Positions 1 through 11,010 of a DNA stretch of 64,000 nucleotides are shown here, piece by piece. A program made the translations under genes and the position numbers. The notes under the pieces were generated by a model that made no database searches, was not told the DNA's origin, and was given only the letters and a program-made list of their open reading frames with translations. This stretch comes from Gammaproteobacteria bacterium (lineage in GTDB: Bacteria; Pseudomonadota; Gammaproteobacteria; Enterobacterales; Alteromonadaceae), in assembly GCA_018222405.1 (NCBI GenBank), contig JAAFAI010000010.1:102458-166457 (forward strand), written 5' to 3'. Positions within the stretch are counted from its first letter, which is position 1. Each line of letters opens with the position of its first letter.

Positions 1-438
1 CAGTCCTTCTTTTACTATATTGCAATGGGCATATTCGCCGGTGCGCCACATGCCCTGAAAGCCCTGGGCAACAGCAGCCATTTGCATGGCCATAGCCGCA
101 CAACTGGCCGAGGCGAACTGTTCTATCTGAGGCACTTTTTCGTGTTCCTGATAGACCGTAGTGATCACAATAATCATGGGCGCACGGGTAGGTAACTGCG
201 GCGCGCGCTGAATTTCACGCTCCGTTTTATCATTATCAATGGCCGACTGCTCAAACAACGAACCGAGCTTATCGAGTCCTTTGCCCTCACACACAATAAA
301 CCGCCATGGCTTAAGTGCTGCGTGATCCGGCGCCCGTAAAGCAGCTCGTTTGATATTATCCAACGCCTCACCTGCCGGTGCCGGTGCGGTTAGTCGGGGC
401 TGTGAGCGACGATTGATAACAAGTTCCAGTGCATCCAT
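1..438 (-). CDS. ydjA: YdjA-type nitroreductase, 3' end cut by window edge
   Basis: The reverse frame reads MDALELVINRRSQPRL and stays open for 146 codons to the window edge, so the C-terminus is missing. It matches the start of E. coli YdjA closely (MDALELLINRRS, RAPDH, AMQMAAVAQGF), a small FMN-dependent NAD(P)H nitroreductase of the minimal type. Arg-Arg-Ser near residues 10-12 fits the FMN phosphate-binding start of the family. An SD-like AGGAGAG lies just before the ATG. In E. coli ydjA also sits next to sppA, as here. The physiological substrate is unknown. Confidence 0.9.
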   Translation of the reverse strand, partial: MDALELVINRRSQPRLTAPAPAGEALDNIKRAALRAPDHAALKPWRFIVCEGKGLDKLGSLFEQSAIDNDKTEREIQRAPQLPTRAPMIIVITTVYQEHEKVPQIEQFASASCAAMAMQMAAVAQGFQGMWRTGEYAHCNIVKEGL

Positions 439-547
439 GGTGCTCTCCTTCTGGCAAAATAATTAGTATACCCGTGCTGATACGGGTTATTTCACAAAAA
501 GACCAGCATACTGACAAGTGGTTTTAGTGCAATCCCCACAAAATAAT

Positions 548-1168
548 TTATTGGCGATTAAACTGTCGTGCCAGATAGTAATCAACACTCACATAACGTC
601 CGCCACCAAAGCAGAACAGCACCATAAGCATAATAAAATAAGTAGCGGCAAACTCTATCCCGTTATTGAGGATCACAAAGTTACCACTGGACGTCAGCCA
701 GTCGATATAACCGTGTTCGTTTAGAATGGCTTTAGCTGCAGAGAGCTTCTCAGGAGCGGCCATAACCGATTCGTTCATTAACAGCGTACCATCTGCCAGC
801 CAGCTACCAGCATCGGCAATAGCTGGCCAGCCATGCTGCCAGTGTACGGTAATCATGGCCATTACCATGGTTATCATTAAAGGAATGGCGGTTAACCGGG
901 TAGCCAGGCCAAGCACTAAAAGCGCAGCCCCGATAAACTCACTCAATGCAGCCAGGCCGGCCAGTAAAAATGGCAGTGGTAAGCCCAACCCATAGTCCGG
1001 ATTACCAAACCAGTCCACCGTGCTGTCGAAATTAGCCAGTTTCTGCCAGCCCGCCTGAGCCATAACCGGAGCCAGATATAACCTTGTCAGTAACAAGGGA
1101 ATTCCACTCAGGGATGCTGCCATCCCATTTAATTTAGTATTTAACTTACGGATAATTGCGCTCAACAC
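548..1168 (-). CDS. DoxX family integral membrane protein
   Basis: The 206-residue protein has about four hydrophobic segments (near residues 20-40, 65-90, 92-112, 165-190) and the DoxX pattern: an N-terminal LTRLYLAPVMAQAGWQKL helix followed by GLPLPFLLAGLAALSEFIGAALL. DoxX proteins are small inner-membrane proteins linked to redox or thiol stress; the reaction is not established. The start is GTG at 1168, supported by GAGG six bases upstream. A loop of about 45 residues between helices 3 and 4 is longer than in minimal DoxX proteins. It is monocistronic by spacing. Confidence 0.85.
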   Translation of the reverse strand: MLSAIIRKLNTKLNGMAASLSGIPLLLTRLYLAPVMAQAGWQKLANFDSTVDWFGNPDYGLGLPLPFLLAGLAALSEFIGAALLVLGLATRLTAIPLMITMVMAMITVHWQHGWPAIADAGSWLADGTLLMNESVMAAPEKLSAAKAILNEHGYIDWLTSSGNFVILNNGIEFAATYFIMLMVLFCFGGGRYVSVDYYLARQFNRQ

Positions 1169-1230
1169 GGTTTACCTCAATAATGCCAGTTACGATTAAG
1201 ACCGCGGGATAACGTTATTTCTTTCAATCG

Positions 1231-1419
1231 ATGAGTCGTTTTTCTCAGTTAATGCAAAAGGGTCAGCGCAAGGTGAATTACAGGCAACGTCAGGGACGCC
1301 TGCTGATGACCCTGTCTGATGAACAGCACAAGGCCATTGCCAGATTGATTCAGCAATGGCTGGATGATAGCGCTACACCACCCACAGCATCCTCTGCCCA
1401 AAAGAAGCGTCATAGATAA
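1231..1419 (+). CDS. small basic hypothetical protein
   Basis: A 62-residue reading frame lies between the DoxX gene and sppA on the sppA strand. The product is strongly basic and hydrophilic, with a KGQRKVNYRQRQGR stretch, a predicted helix (DEQHKAIARLIQQWLDDS) and a basic tail. I do not recognise the family. No clear Shine-Dalgarno sequence precedes the ATG, so expression is uncertain, but the composition looks like real protein and no other gene explains the stretch. It could share a transcript with sppA, which begins 90 bases downstream. Confidence 0.5.
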   Translation: MSRFSQLMQKGQRKVNYRQRQGRLLMTLSDEQHKAIARLIQQWLDDSATPPTASSAQKKRHR

Positions 1420-1509
1420 AGGCAATAACATTTCATTACAAAATTAACTCGCGATAATTTTTTGAATCGATAACATTAGGTTGTTTCGTTAATTAGGTAA
1501 GTAGTCAGT

Positions 1510-3387
1510 ATGGCCGAAAAAAGTAAAAGCTGGACCAAAGCTCTGTTTGTAGGGTTATGGACCGCCCTGAATTTTTGTCGAAAGTTGTTTTTCAACGTTG
1601 TGTTTCTGGTCATTATTATCGGCATTATCGCCGTGGCCAGCCGTGAAGAGAGCGTCCCTCAGGTAACCCCTGGCAGCGCCCTGATGCTTACCCTTAATGG
1701 CGCACTGGTCATTCAGAAAACCGCCGTAGACCCGGTCTCTGAGTTTCTTCAGGAAGCGTTTGACGAAGAACCTGATAACCCGGAAGTACTGGTTCGCGAT
1801 GTGGTTAAAGTGCTCGAGAACGCCAAGGCTGATAAGCGTATTAAAGCGGTAGTACTTAACCTGCAGGGCTTACGCGGTGGCGGCCTGGACAAGCTGCGTG
1901 CCATTGCCGAAGCCATCGACGATTTTAAAACCTCCGGCAAGCCCGTACTTGCTGTTGGCGACTACTACACCCAGTCGCAATATTACCTGGCAGCTCATGC
2001 CGACAAAGTGTACCTCAACCCTATTGGCGGCGTATCAATCGACGGTTATGCCAATTACGGTATGTACGTTAAGCGTGCGCTGGAAAAGCTCAAAGTCAAT
2101 ATGCACATTTTCCGTGTTGGTACGTTTAAGTCGGCGGTTGAACCGTATATCCGCGAAGATATGTCTGACGCGGCCAAAGAAATGAATGAGCGCTGGCTTA
2201 ACCAGTACTGGGCACAATATAAAACCGATGTTGCCGCAGCCCGCGGTGTCGACATCAATAACTTTGACGAAAGTCTTGAAGTGATGCTGGAGAACTTCGA
2301 GCAGGCCGGTGGCAACTCTGCTCAGTACGCCATTCAGAAAGGCTGGGTAGACGAAATCAAAACCCGCGAAGAAGTGCGTCAGGAAATTATTGCTCTGGTT
2401 GGCAAAGACGAAAATAACCGTGCCGGTTTTAAACTCACCACCTACCGCAACTACAATCGGGTGATTAATCCACCTGTGCCCATGGTTGCTCGTCAGGGCG
2501 ACAAAGTAGCCGTAGTAGTGGCTAAGGGCACTATTATGGACGGTGAACAGCGCGCCGGTAACATTGGCGGCAACAGCACCGCACAGTTACTGCGTCAGGC
2601 CCGTCTTAATGACGAGGTTAAAGCGGTGGTGCTGCAGGTAGACTCGCCGGGAGGCAGTGCATCAGCATCTGAGATTATTCGTCAGGAAGTACTTAATTTG
2701 CGTAGTGCTGGCAAGCCAGTGGTTGTTTCTATGAACACTTACGCCGCTTCCGGTGGTTACTGGATTTCGGCTTCGGCAGATAAGATTTTTGCCAGCCCGA
2801 GTACTATTACCGGTTCGATTGGTGTGTTTGCTGCACTGGCTACCTTTGAGGATGCCGCCGATTACCTGGGTGTAGATACCGACGGTGTCGCCACCACCGA
2901 AATGGCCGGGTTTTCCACTTTGCGCGGTATTGACCCAATGTATAAGCAACTTATTCAGCGCAGTATCGAAAGCAAATACAGTGAATTTTTAAGCCTGGTT
3001 GCCAGTGAACGCGGCATGGATGTCAGTGCCGTTGATGATATTGCCCAGGGCCGTGTATGGATTGGCACCGATGCGCTGCAAATTGGCCTGGTAGACGAGC
3101 TGGGGACGTTGGATGACGCCGTAACTGCAGCCGCTGACTTAGCCGGTGTAGAAGATTACGATACCGTTTATGTTACCCGTAAGCTGTCTGAGAAAGAGTT
3201 GTTCTGGAAAGAGTTTTTTGGTCAGGCGGTCATCTACGCCCTGAAGCTCAATCTGATTGATAACAACAATATTCTGACTGGTCTGGTGCGTGAAACCATG
3301 GCGCAGGTTGATCTGATCTCATCGCTCAACGATCCACAGAACATTTACACCCTGTGTGTGCGCTGCCGGGTGATGGATAACCATTGA
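1510..3387 (+). CDS. sppA: signal peptide peptidase SppA (protease IV), 67K type
   Basis: This inner-membrane serine protease degrades cleaved signal peptides. The 625-residue length is that of the tandem-domain (E. coli) type. A transmembrane anchor lies near residues 24-43. The catalytic dyad is visible: Lys207 in VGTFKSAVEPY of the first S49 domain and Ser414 in TYAASGGYW of the second (Lys209/Ser409 in E. coli). The N- and C-terminal halves are both S49 folds. Its stop overlaps the start of sprT (TTGA), so the two are probably translationally coupled. Confidence 0.97.
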   Translation: MAEKSKSWTKALFVGLWTALNFCRKLFFNVVFLVIIIGIIAVASREESVPQVTPGSALMLTLNGALVIQKTAVDPVSEFLQEAFDEEPDNPEVLVRDVVKVLENAKADKRIKAVVLNLQGLRGGGLDKLRAIAEAIDDFKTSGKPVLAVGDYYTQSQYYLAAHADKVYLNPIGGVSIDGYANYGMYVKRALEKLKVNMHIFRVGTFKSAVEPYIREDMSDAAKEMNERWLNQYWAQYKTDVAAARGVDINNFDESLEVMLENFEQAGGNSAQYAIQKGWVDEIKTREEVRQEIIALVGKDENNRAGFKLTTYRNYNRVINPPVPMVARQGDKVAVVVAKGTIMDGEQRAGNIGGNSTAQLLRQARLNDEVKAVVLQVDSPGGSASASEIIRQEVLNLRSAGKPVVVSMNTYAASGGYWISASADKIFASPSTITGSIGVFAALATFEDAADYLGVDTDGVATTEMAGFSTLRGIDPMYKQLIQRSIESKYSEFLSLVASERGMDVSAVDDIAQGRVWIGTDALQIGLVDELGTLDDAVTAAADLAGVEDYDTVYVTRKLSEKELFWKEFFGQAVIYALKLNLIDNNNILTGLVRETMAQVDLISSLNDPQNIYTLCVRCRVMDNH

Positions 3388-3872
3388 TATCGGCCAGCGA
3401 TAAGCAGTTACTCAATAACCGCCTCGGGGAGTTATACCTCGAGGCGGATAGCTATTTCAGGCGAACTTTTGTTCGCCCCACCCTTACCTTCAGACGCAGT
3501 GGCCGCCATGCGGGCACGGCGTTTTTACAGCAGAACAGGATAAACCTTCACCCGGTATTGTTTGCTCACAATCAGCAAGCTTACTTTTCCGACGTGCTAC
3601 CACATGAAGTAAGCCACCTGTTGGTTTATCAGTTGTACGGGCGGGTGAAGCCCCATGGTAAGGAATGGCAGGCCATGATGCAGGAAGTGTTTAACTGCGC
3701 GCCCGAAACCCGGCATGAATTTGATTTATCACCGCTGAATATCCCCAGCGTACGTTATCGATGTGGCTGTGGAGACGTGGAGTTGAGTATTCGCCGGCAT
3801 AACGCAGTAATACGCGGCCAGCGGCAATATCAGTGCCGCAAGTGCAGGCAGGTGCTATACCAATCTGCATAG
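3384..3872 (+). CDS. sprT: SprT family zinc metalloprotease-like protein
   Basis: The 162-residue protein has the SprT signature: HEVSH at residues 74-78 (HExxH zinc site), GRVKPHGKEWQAMM, and a C-terminal zinc-ribbon-like part with YRCGCG and YQCRKCRQ. SprT relates to the protease domain of eukaryotic Spartan, but the bacterial function is poorly defined. An in-frame TAA at 3378-3380 forces the start to TTG at 3384, overlapping the sppA stop. The last codons and stop (Tyr-Gln-Ser-Ala-stop) lie inside the terminal inverted repeat of the adjoining MITE-like element, so the natural C-terminus was probably altered by its insertion. Confidence 0.92.
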   Translation: MISASDKQLLNNRLGELYLEADSYFRRTFVRPTLTFRRSGRHAGTAFLQQNRINLHPVLFAHNQQAYFSDVLPHEVSHLLVYQLYGRVKPHGKEWQAMMQEVFNCAPETRHEFDLSPLNIPSVRYRCGCGDVELSIRRHNAVIRGQRQYQCRKCRQVLYQSA

Positions 3873-4147
3873 AAGCTTACCCACTCAGAGTGATCCCTGA
3901 GGGCTAGTCGAAAACGACTTAGATCACGACGCGTTCTCTGTGGCATAGTCATTCTATGTCCAGAGGGCGCAACACAGATGTAAGTCGTTTTGGCCACTCC
4001 CTTCGGGCAATTCCCTGAGGGCGAGCTACCAGGCTTTCTGGCGTTGTTACGCTTGCTTGATTTGGAACCACCAAACCTGTGCAACCAAGCCTAGCCAGAA
4101 AGCCTAACAGAATTGCTGAGTGAGTAAACTTCTATGCAGATTGGTAT
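3857..4147. mobile_element. MITE-like element with 32-bp terminal inverted repeats
   Basis: Bases 3857-3888 and 4116-4147 are inverted copies matching at 30 of 32 positions (outer end ATACCAATCTGCATAGAAG). Inside are two further perfect inverted repeats: 3911-3921 with 3981-3991 (11 bp) and 4031-4042 with 4094-4105 (12 bp). The 291-bp unit carries no convincing gene and sits between the convergent sprT and yfbV. This is the layout of a non-autonomous miniature transposable element. A clean target-site duplication is not evident. Confidence 0.8.
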
Positions 4148-4159
4148 TAAACCGGCAGC

Positions 4160-4606
4160 TTAAAACCACTGGCGGGTAAACGCTTTATCCAAATCTTCGA
4201 AAGCAGTTTTTAGCAAGCGGGCTAATTCGCGATAACGGGGCTTATGCTGTGGGTTTTGCACCGCACACCCCTGGGCACGCATTTTGGTGAGGATTTCCTG
4301 ATACCAGTGTCGTAACTGTGGCGGCAGGGTTTGATTAGAGCGTTTGCCCAGCCACAATAATCCCTGCATTGGCATACTCAGGAAAAACGCGCCCACGGCA
4401 AGGGCCTGAGGCAGGTAATCTGTACCAAAGGTATTAAGCATGGTAGCGCAGGCTAATACAGCCACCGGAGGCATAAATCGCACCGCAAACCGGGTGGCTG
4501 CCACTACACGGCAATCCGGAAACAAGGTGTAAAGCTCGCGCTTTAATGGCCAGGTTTTCATGTATTCCTGTCCGTCTTTAAGCATAGTGGTAACTGACTG
4601 GGCCAT
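4160..4606 (-). CDS. yfbV: YfbV/UPF0208 family membrane protein
   Basis: The protein matches E. coli YfbV in order: GQEYMKTWPLKREL, then RFAVRFMPPVAVL, then SMPMQGLLWLGKRS, and a C-terminal helical tail. It has two hydrophobic segments (near residues 40-60 and 65-90). YfbV is an inner-membrane protein; in E. coli it has been linked to limiting the reach of MatP in the Ter region. I chose the ATG at 4606 rather than an upstream in-frame start 17 codons earlier, because this gives the family N-terminus and a GAGG lies upstream. It is divergent from trxB. Confidence 0.85.
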   Translation of the reverse strand: MAQSVTTMLKDGQEYMKTWPLKRELYTLFPDCRVVAATRFAVRFMPPVAVLACATMLNTFGTDYLPQALAVGAFFLSMPMQGLLWLGKRSNQTLPPQLRHWYQEILTKMRAQGCAVQNPQHKPRYRELARLLKTAFEDLDKAFTRQWF

Positions 4607-5912
<1,306 letters not shown>

Positions 5913-5959
5913 TCCTGACTGGCGGTGGCTGCAAAGCCGCCGTCAGCCATGCTTTTTGC

Positions 5960-6694
5960 ATGATTAGCCTGCCCTATTTAGAGCCTGATACGCCCTTTCC
6001 TCCGGTCGAACATGCACTGGACGACCCCAATGGATTACTCGCCTATGGTGCCGACCTTTCGCCCGGCAGACTACTGACAGCCTACAGTCAGGGGATCTTT
6101 CCCTGGTTTAGCGAAGGTGAACCCATACTCTGGTGGAGCCCGTCTCCCCGGGCCATTATTCCACTCGAAGGTTTTCGTGCCAGTACCAGCCTGCGCAAAC
6201 TCATGCGTAAACAACTTTACCAGGTCACACTCAATCAGGATTTTACCGCCGTAATCCACCAATGCGCGCATATCCCGCGTATCCAGTACGGCCAGACATC
6301 TACCTGGATAACCGAAGATATGATTGGTGCTTATCAGGCGCTGCATGAAATAGGCCTGGCTCATTCGGTTGAAGTCTGGAAAGATAATAAGCTCGTAGGT
6401 GGTCTGTATGGGGTAGCAGTGGGTAAAGTGTTTTGCGGCGAGTCGATGTTTCACTGCTTGCCGAATACCTCCAAACTTGCCCTGGCCTACCTGGTGGATC
6501 ATATGCAACAACACGGCGGTAATTTTATCGATTGCCAGATGCCCACAGATCATCTTATGAGTCTGGGTGCAGTGAGTATTGAGCGTGATGCGTTTATTTC
6601 CCGCCTCAACCGCAGTAACCAAACCCTTGATCAGGACGGCTATATTTGTTCAGATTATCAGCAAACCTGGTGCGCTCAAGCGCTAAGTGAATAA
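5960..6694 (+). CDS. aat: leucyl/phenylalanyl-tRNA-protein transferase
   Basis: Aat adds Leu or Phe to N-terminal Lys or Arg of proteins, making N-degrons read by ClpS. The sequence carries family hallmarks: YSQGIFPWF, ILWWSPSPRAII, the SVEVWKDNKLVGGLYGVAVG core of the GNAT-like fold, and FCGESMFH. Its 244 residues match the usual length. It starts 48 bases after trxB and ends five bases before bpt, so it is likely in one operon with bpt. ClpA and ClpS, which process its products, are encoded just downstream on the other strand. Confidence 0.97.
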   Translation: MISLPYLEPDTPFPPVEHALDDPNGLLAYGADLSPGRLLTAYSQGIFPWFSEGEPILWWSPSPRAIIPLEGFRASTSLRKLMRKQLYQVTLNQDFTAVIHQCAHIPRIQYGQTSTWITEDMIGAYQALHEIGLAHSVEVWKDNKLVGGLYGVAVGKVFCGESMFHCLPNTSKLALAYLVDHMQQHGGNFIDCQMPTDHLMSLGAVSIERDAFISRLNRSNQTLDQDGYICSDYQQTWCAQALSE

Positions 6695-6699
6695 CATGT

Positions 6700-7464
6700 A
6701 TGAAATTTGGCATTACCCAAACATTCGACTGTAGCTATCTGCCTCATAAGGAAGAGCAGTTGCTGGTGTATGTAGGTAGCCATACAGACTCCGCTACACA
6801 TTATCCGCAGCTGATTCAGGCCGGATTTCGCCGCAGTGGCGAACAGGTATACCGCCCCTATTGCCAGCAGTGTACTGCTTGTCATTCTATCCGGCTGCCG
6901 GTGGACGACTTTGCGCCATCGCGGAGCCAGCGCCGGTTGCTAAATAAAAATAAGGCATTCACCACTCGCACTACTACCCAAACCAGCGAAGCCTACTACC
7001 CGTTGTACGAGCGTTATATCACCGAACGCCACGCAGACGGCAGCATGTACCCACCGGACCCGGTGCAGTTTGAAAGCTTTCTGGCCTGTGAATGGAATTC
7101 GCCCCTGTTTGTTGAGGCTTATGATGGCGACAAGCTCATTGCAGTGGCGGTTACAGATGTTATTGATACCCATGATCATCGCGATGGTTTTTCGGCGATG
7201 TATACCTTTTACGACCCGGATTATCATCACCGTTCCCTGGGTACCTGGATGATCCTGCAGCAGATCCATCACACTCAGGCACAAAACAGGCATTACCTGT
7301 ATTTGGGCTATCAGATAGATGACTGCAATAAAATGAACTACAAAAGCCGTTTTTTACCCCATGAGCGCTATTATAGTCATCAGTGGCATCGCTTTGAAAA
7401 TGCGCAACAGGTGAGTGAAATGGCCAGCCGTAGCAAGGATTTGGTGATTGATTTACTCCGCTAG
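6700..7464 (+). CDS. bpt: aspartate/glutamate leucyltransferase (bacterial ATE family)
   Basis: This belongs to the ATE (arginyltransferase) superfamily; bacterial members of the Bpt type, characterised in Vibrio vulnificus, attach Leu to N-terminal Asp or Glu. Visible signatures are CQQCTACHSIRLPV near residues 50-63, YERYITERHADG, and the C-terminal YLGYQIDDCNKMNYKSRFLPHE. The 254-residue length fits bacterial members. It lies five bases after aat. E. coli lacks this gene, so the window encodes a broader N-degron system than E. coli. Donor specificity (Leu versus Arg) is inferred from the family. Confidence 0.93.
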   Translation: MKFGITQTFDCSYLPHKEEQLLVYVGSHTDSATHYPQLIQAGFRRSGEQVYRPYCQQCTACHSIRLPVDDFAPSRSQRRLLNKNKAFTTRTTTQTSEAYYPLYERYITERHADGSMYPPDPVQFESFLACEWNSPLFVEAYDGDKLIAVAVTDVIDTHDHRDGFSAMYTFYDPDYHHRSLGTWMILQQIHHTQAQNRHYLYLGYQIDDCNKMNYKSRFLPHERYYSHQWHRFENAQQVSEMASRSKDLVIDLLR

Positions 7465-7569
7465 CTCAGCAATTCGCCAATAAGCTTATTTAATCCTTTA
7501 CTTATATCTATGAATTGGTTAATGTCTGCGCGGCGAAAAATTTGTGATTAATTGAGGTTATTGCTTTAG

Positions 7570-7788
<219 letters not shown>

Positions 7789-7831
7789 TTCATAACGGCC
7801 TACGCCAGCTTACGCGATAATGTGATAAGCA

Positions 7832-7866
7832 TAAAAAAACCCGAACCAAGTGTTCGGGTTTTTTGT
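7832..7866. terminator. bidirectional terminator infA/clpA
   Basis: The stem AAAAAACCCGAAC / GTTCGGGTTTTTT around a short loop has A-runs and T-runs on both flanks, so it can end transcription from infA (+) and from clpA (-). Confidence 0.9.
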
Positions 7867-7887
7867 TATTTGCGTTTGGCGTCCTGT

Positions 7888-10167
7888 TTAGTCACTGGAC
7901 TCAGTCGCTGACTCGGTCTGATCTTCAGAGTTGTAAACAAACACCAGTTTATCGTCTTCTAAATCGACTCTTACATCACCACCGTTGCTCAATTTACCGA
8001 ACAACAGCTCGTTCGCCAGCTCTTTCTTAAGCGATTCCTGAATCAGGCGTGACATCGGACGTGCGCCCATAGACTTGTCGTAACCTTTTTCGGCGAGGTG
8101 TGCTCTTGCCGCGGGTGACACTTCAAGTGAAACACCTTTGGTATCCAGTTGTGCCTGTAGCTCGATAATAAACTTATCCACCACCTGCAGAATGACATCG
8201 GTATCCAGGTGATTAAACCAGATAATCGAATCCAGACGGTTTCTGAACTCCGGTGAAAACACCTTATTGATTTCACTCATGGCATCGTGGCTGTGATCCT
8301 GCTGTTTAAAGCCAATAGACGTGCGAATCGTTTCCTGCACACCCGCATTGGTCGTCATCACCAGTACGACGTTTCTAAAGTCTACCTTACGGCCATTGTT
8401 ATCGGTCAATGTGCCATGATCCATCACTTGCAGCAGGATGTTATAGATATCGCTGTGGGCTTTCTCTATCTCATCGAGCAACACAACTGAGTAAGGATGC
8501 TTAATCACGGCATCGGTTAATAAACCGCCCTGATCGAAACCAACATAGCCTGGAGGCGCACCGATCAAGCGGCTAACGGCATGGCGTTCCATGTACTCAG
8601 ACATATCGAAACGGACCAGCTCAACGCCCATAATCTTCGCCAGTTGCTGGGTCACCTCGGTTTTCCCGACGCCGGTAGGACCAGCAAACAGGAATGAACC
8701 AATAGGTTTTTCTTCTGAGCCAAGACCGGCACGGGACAGGTGAATGGCATCAGACAGCGACTCAATCGCTTTATCCTGACCAAATACCACCATTTTCAGG
8801 TTACGGCCCAGATTTTTAAGCACTTCTTTATCTGACGCAGAGACCGACTTTTCCGGAATACGCGCCATCTTGGCAATGATTTGCTCAATCTCGCCCACGT
8901 TAATGACTTTCTTACGCTTCGATTGTGGTAACAGGCGCTGGCTGGCGCCCGCCTCATCCATTACGTCGATAGCTTTGTCGGGCAAGTGGCGTTCATTAAT
9001 ATATTTGGCCGACAGCTCTGCTGCCGCCTGCAGTGCTTTTTGCGTAAAGCGCACACTGTGGTGCTCTTCATAGCGTGACTTCAGGCCCTGCAGAATTTTG
9101 GTGGTATCGGTAACGCTAGGCTCCGCCACATCCACCTTCTGGAATCGACGTGCCAGAGCACGGTCTTTCTCGAAGATGCCCTGATATTCCTGGTAGGTGG
9201 TTGAGCCAATACAGCGCAGCTCACCCGAACTCAATTTGGGTTTAAGCAGGTTAGACGCATCCATCACACCGCCTGACGCCGCACCGGCACCAATGATGGT
9301 GTGGATTTCATCAATAAACAAGATTGCGTTTTGATCGCGTGATAACTCTTTTAGAATACCTTTCAAGCGTTTCTCAAAGTCGCCGCGATACTTGGTACCA
9401 GCCAGCAGGCCACCCAAATCTAACGAGTACACCGTGCACTCTTCAATCACTTCAGGCACCTGATTTTCTACTATACGGTACGCAAGCCCTTCTGCAATCG
9501 CGGTTTTGCCCACGCCGGCTTCACCCACCAACAGCGGGTTGTTTTTACGACGGCGACATAAAATTTGAATCGTGCGTTCCAGTTCGGTGTCGCGGCCAAT
9601 CAGTGGGTCAATTTTGCCTTCCTGCGCCTGGCGGTTCAGGTTGGTGGCATATTTTGCCAGTGCTGAGCCGGATTCCTCGCCTTCGGCGGTTTCCTCACTG
9701 GCTTCATTGGACTCGGGCGCTTCGTCTTCGGCTTTGCTTACGCCGTGACTGATAAAGTTCACTACGTCCAGGCGGGTTACGTCTGACTTTTTGAGGATAT
9801 AAACAGCCTGGCTTTCCTGTTCACTGAAAATAGCAACCAGCACGTTAGCGCCGGTAACTTCTTCTTTACCCGATGACTGGACGTGAAAAACGGCACGCTG
9901 TAACACACGCTGAAAACCCAATGTTGGCTGAGTTTCGCGATCGCTTGCCTGCTCATCGAGGATTAACGGTGTGGTATCCTTCACAAACTCTACCAACTCG
10001 CCACGAATATTATCGATATCCGCACCGCAGGCTTTGAGGGCTTCCTGAGCAGCAGGGTTATCTAACAAGGCCAACAGCAAGTGCTCAACCGTCATAAATT
10101 CATGACGATGCTCTCTTGCGAATACAAAAGCCTCGTTTAACGTCTGCTCTAATTCTTTATTCAGCAT
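7888..10167 (-). CDS. clpA: ATP-dependent Clp protease ATP-binding subunit ClpA
   Basis: ClpA unfolds substrates and feeds them to ClpP. Domains in order: Clp N domain (about 1-145), first AAA+ module with GEAGVGKTA and ILFIDEIHT, second AAA+ module with GPTGVGKTE and [11 protein letters not shown], and a C-terminal D2-small domain. The ClpP-contact loop reads IGF (IGL in E. coli). I chose the ATG at 10167 ([10 protein letters not shown]) because AGGGG lies eight bases upstream and the family starts MLN; an in-frame ATG two codons earlier overlaps that SD. clpS lies 27 bases upstream, forming a clpS-clpA operon. Confidence 0.97.
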   Translation of the reverse strand: MLNKELEQTLNEAFVFAREHRHEFMTVEHLLLALLDNPAAQEALKACGADIDNIRGELVEFVKDTTPLILDEQASDRETQPTLGFQRVLQRAVFHVQSSGKEEVTGANVLVAIFSEQESQAVYILKKSDVTRLDVVNFISHGVSKAEDEAPESNEASEETAEGEESGSALAKYATNLNRQAQEGKIDPLIGRDTELERTIQILCRRRKNNPLLVGEAGVGKTAIAEGLAYRIVENQVPEVIEECTVYSLDLGGLLAGTKYRGDFEKRLKGILKELSRDQNAILFIDEIHTIIGAGAASGGVMDASNLLKPKLSSGELRCIGSTTYQEYQGIFEKDRALARRFQKVDVAEPSVTDTTKILQGLKSRYEEHHSVRFTQKALQAAAELSAKYINERHLPDKAIDVMDEAGASQRLLPQSKRKKVINVGEIEQIIAKMARIPEKSVSASDKEVLKNLGRNLKMVVFGQDKAIESLSDAIHLSRAGLGSEEKPIGSFLFAGPTGVGKTEVTQQLAKIMGVELVRFDMSEYMERHAVSRLIGAPPGYVGFDQGGLLTDAVIKHPYSVVLLDEIEKAHSDIYNILLQVMDHGTLTDNNGRKVDFRNVVLVMTTNAGVQETIRTSIGFKQQDHSHDAMSEINKVFSPEFRNRLDSIIWFNHLDTDVILQVVDKFIIELQAQLDTKGVSLEVSPAARAHLAEKGYDKSMGARPMSRLIQESLKKELANELLFGKLSNGGDVRVDLEDDKLVFVYNSEDQTESATESSD

Positions 10168-10194
10168 ATACATTGCCCCTGTTAGGTTTATAAC

Positions 10195-10515
10195 TCACGC
10201 CTGTTCCATCGTACACATCAACGGGTGTTGATGTTTACGGGCATATTGATTGACCTGCATGACTTTTGTTTCTGCTATCTCAGCAGTATAAATGCCACAT
10301 ACAGCCTTCCCCCGATAATGAACAGTCAGCATCAGTTGGTTTGCTTTTTCAGCATCCATCCGGAAAAAACGCATCAAAATTTCTACCACGAAATCCATTG
10401 GCGTGTAGTCATCGTTATTCAATAGGACCTTATACATCGGAGGCGGTTCAGTCTTCTTCCTCTCCTGCTCGAGTAAGCGTTCCTTATCGATACTAATGGC
10501 GTTACCTTTACTCAT
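10195..10515 (-). CDS. clpS: ClpS adaptor for N-degron substrates
   Basis: The 106-residue adaptor binds N-terminal Leu, Phe, Tyr or Trp and delivers these proteins to ClpA. The core motif is clear: [24 protein letters not shown], with the Asn-Asp and Met residues of the N-degron pocket, then [21 protein letters not shown]. It is co-oriented with clpA and upstream of it. With aat and bpt nearby, the transferases, the recognition protein and the unfoldase are all encoded within 4.6 kb. Confidence 0.97.
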   Translation of the reverse strand: MSKGNAISIDKERLLEQERKKTEPPPMYKVLLNNDDYTPMDFVVEILMRFFRMDAEKANQLMLTVHYRGKAVCGIYTAEIAETKVMQVNQYARKHQHPLMCTMEQA

Positions 10516-10725
10516 AATTTAATCATAGTGCGTCTGCAAGCAATTTATTATCTTTTTTACCATTAATTTGTTCGGAAAAAAATAAAATGCACTTGCATAA
10601 TGCGGTCAAAATATCTACAGTTTTAATATGTTTTGTGAGTGACGCACAAGACTAGCTGTCCCATGCCTTAATCGTATTGTGGGGGCAGTTTCCCGTGAGT
10701 TCAAGGATTAAGAGGAAGTCGATGT

Positions 10726-10944
10726 ATGGCGGTTGGCAAAGTTAAATGGTTTAACAACGCGAAAGGGTTTGGATTTATTGTGCCCGAGGAAGGTGGCGAA
10801 GACATATTTGCTCATTACTCAACAATACAAATGGAAGGCTATCGATCATTAAAAGCAGGTCAGGAAGTCACTTTTGAAGTACAGCAGGGTCCTAAGGGGC
10901 TGCATGCTGAAAACATTGGTATTGTCGAGGACGAAGAGCGATAG
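10726..10944 (+). CDS. cspD: cold shock-like protein CspD
   Basis: The 72-residue single cold-shock domain has RNP1 KGFGFIVPE and RNP2 DIFAHYS and follows E. coli CspD closely (EGGGEDIFAHYSTIQMDGYR in E. coli). E. coli CspD binds single-stranded DNA and inhibits replication in stationary phase. AGAGGA lies upstream of the ATG at 10726. It is divergent from clpS, the same arrangement as in E. coli, separated by a 210-base promoter region. Confidence 0.95.
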   Translation: MAVGKVKWFNNAKGFGFIVPEEGGEDIFAHYSTIQMEGYRSLKAGQEVTFEVQQGPKGLHAENIGIVEDEER

Positions 10945-10973
10945 CGCACCTCCCCCAAGAAATAGATTAAGTA

Positions 10974-11010
10974 ACAAGCCTTACCCGGTAATCGAGTAAG
11001 GCTTGTTTAT
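10974..11010 (+). terminator. cspD terminator
   Basis: The inverted repeat ACAAGCCTTAC / GTAAGGCTTGT with an 11-base loop lies 30 bases after the cspD stop. The following T content is modest. Confidence 0.75.

Noticed and set aside
3830..4084. 84-codon minus-strand frame across the MITE-like element
   Set aside because: Composed of inverted-repeat sequence of the element and of sprT antisense; not a plausible protein.
5913..5959. GC-rich inverted repeat between trxB and aat as a terminator
   Set aside because: Pairing is imperfect and no T-run follows; the genes are probably cotranscribed.
6071..6622. 183-codon minus-strand frame inside aat
   Set aside because: Antisense shadow of a strongly conserved gene; low-complexity mixed composition and no start signal.
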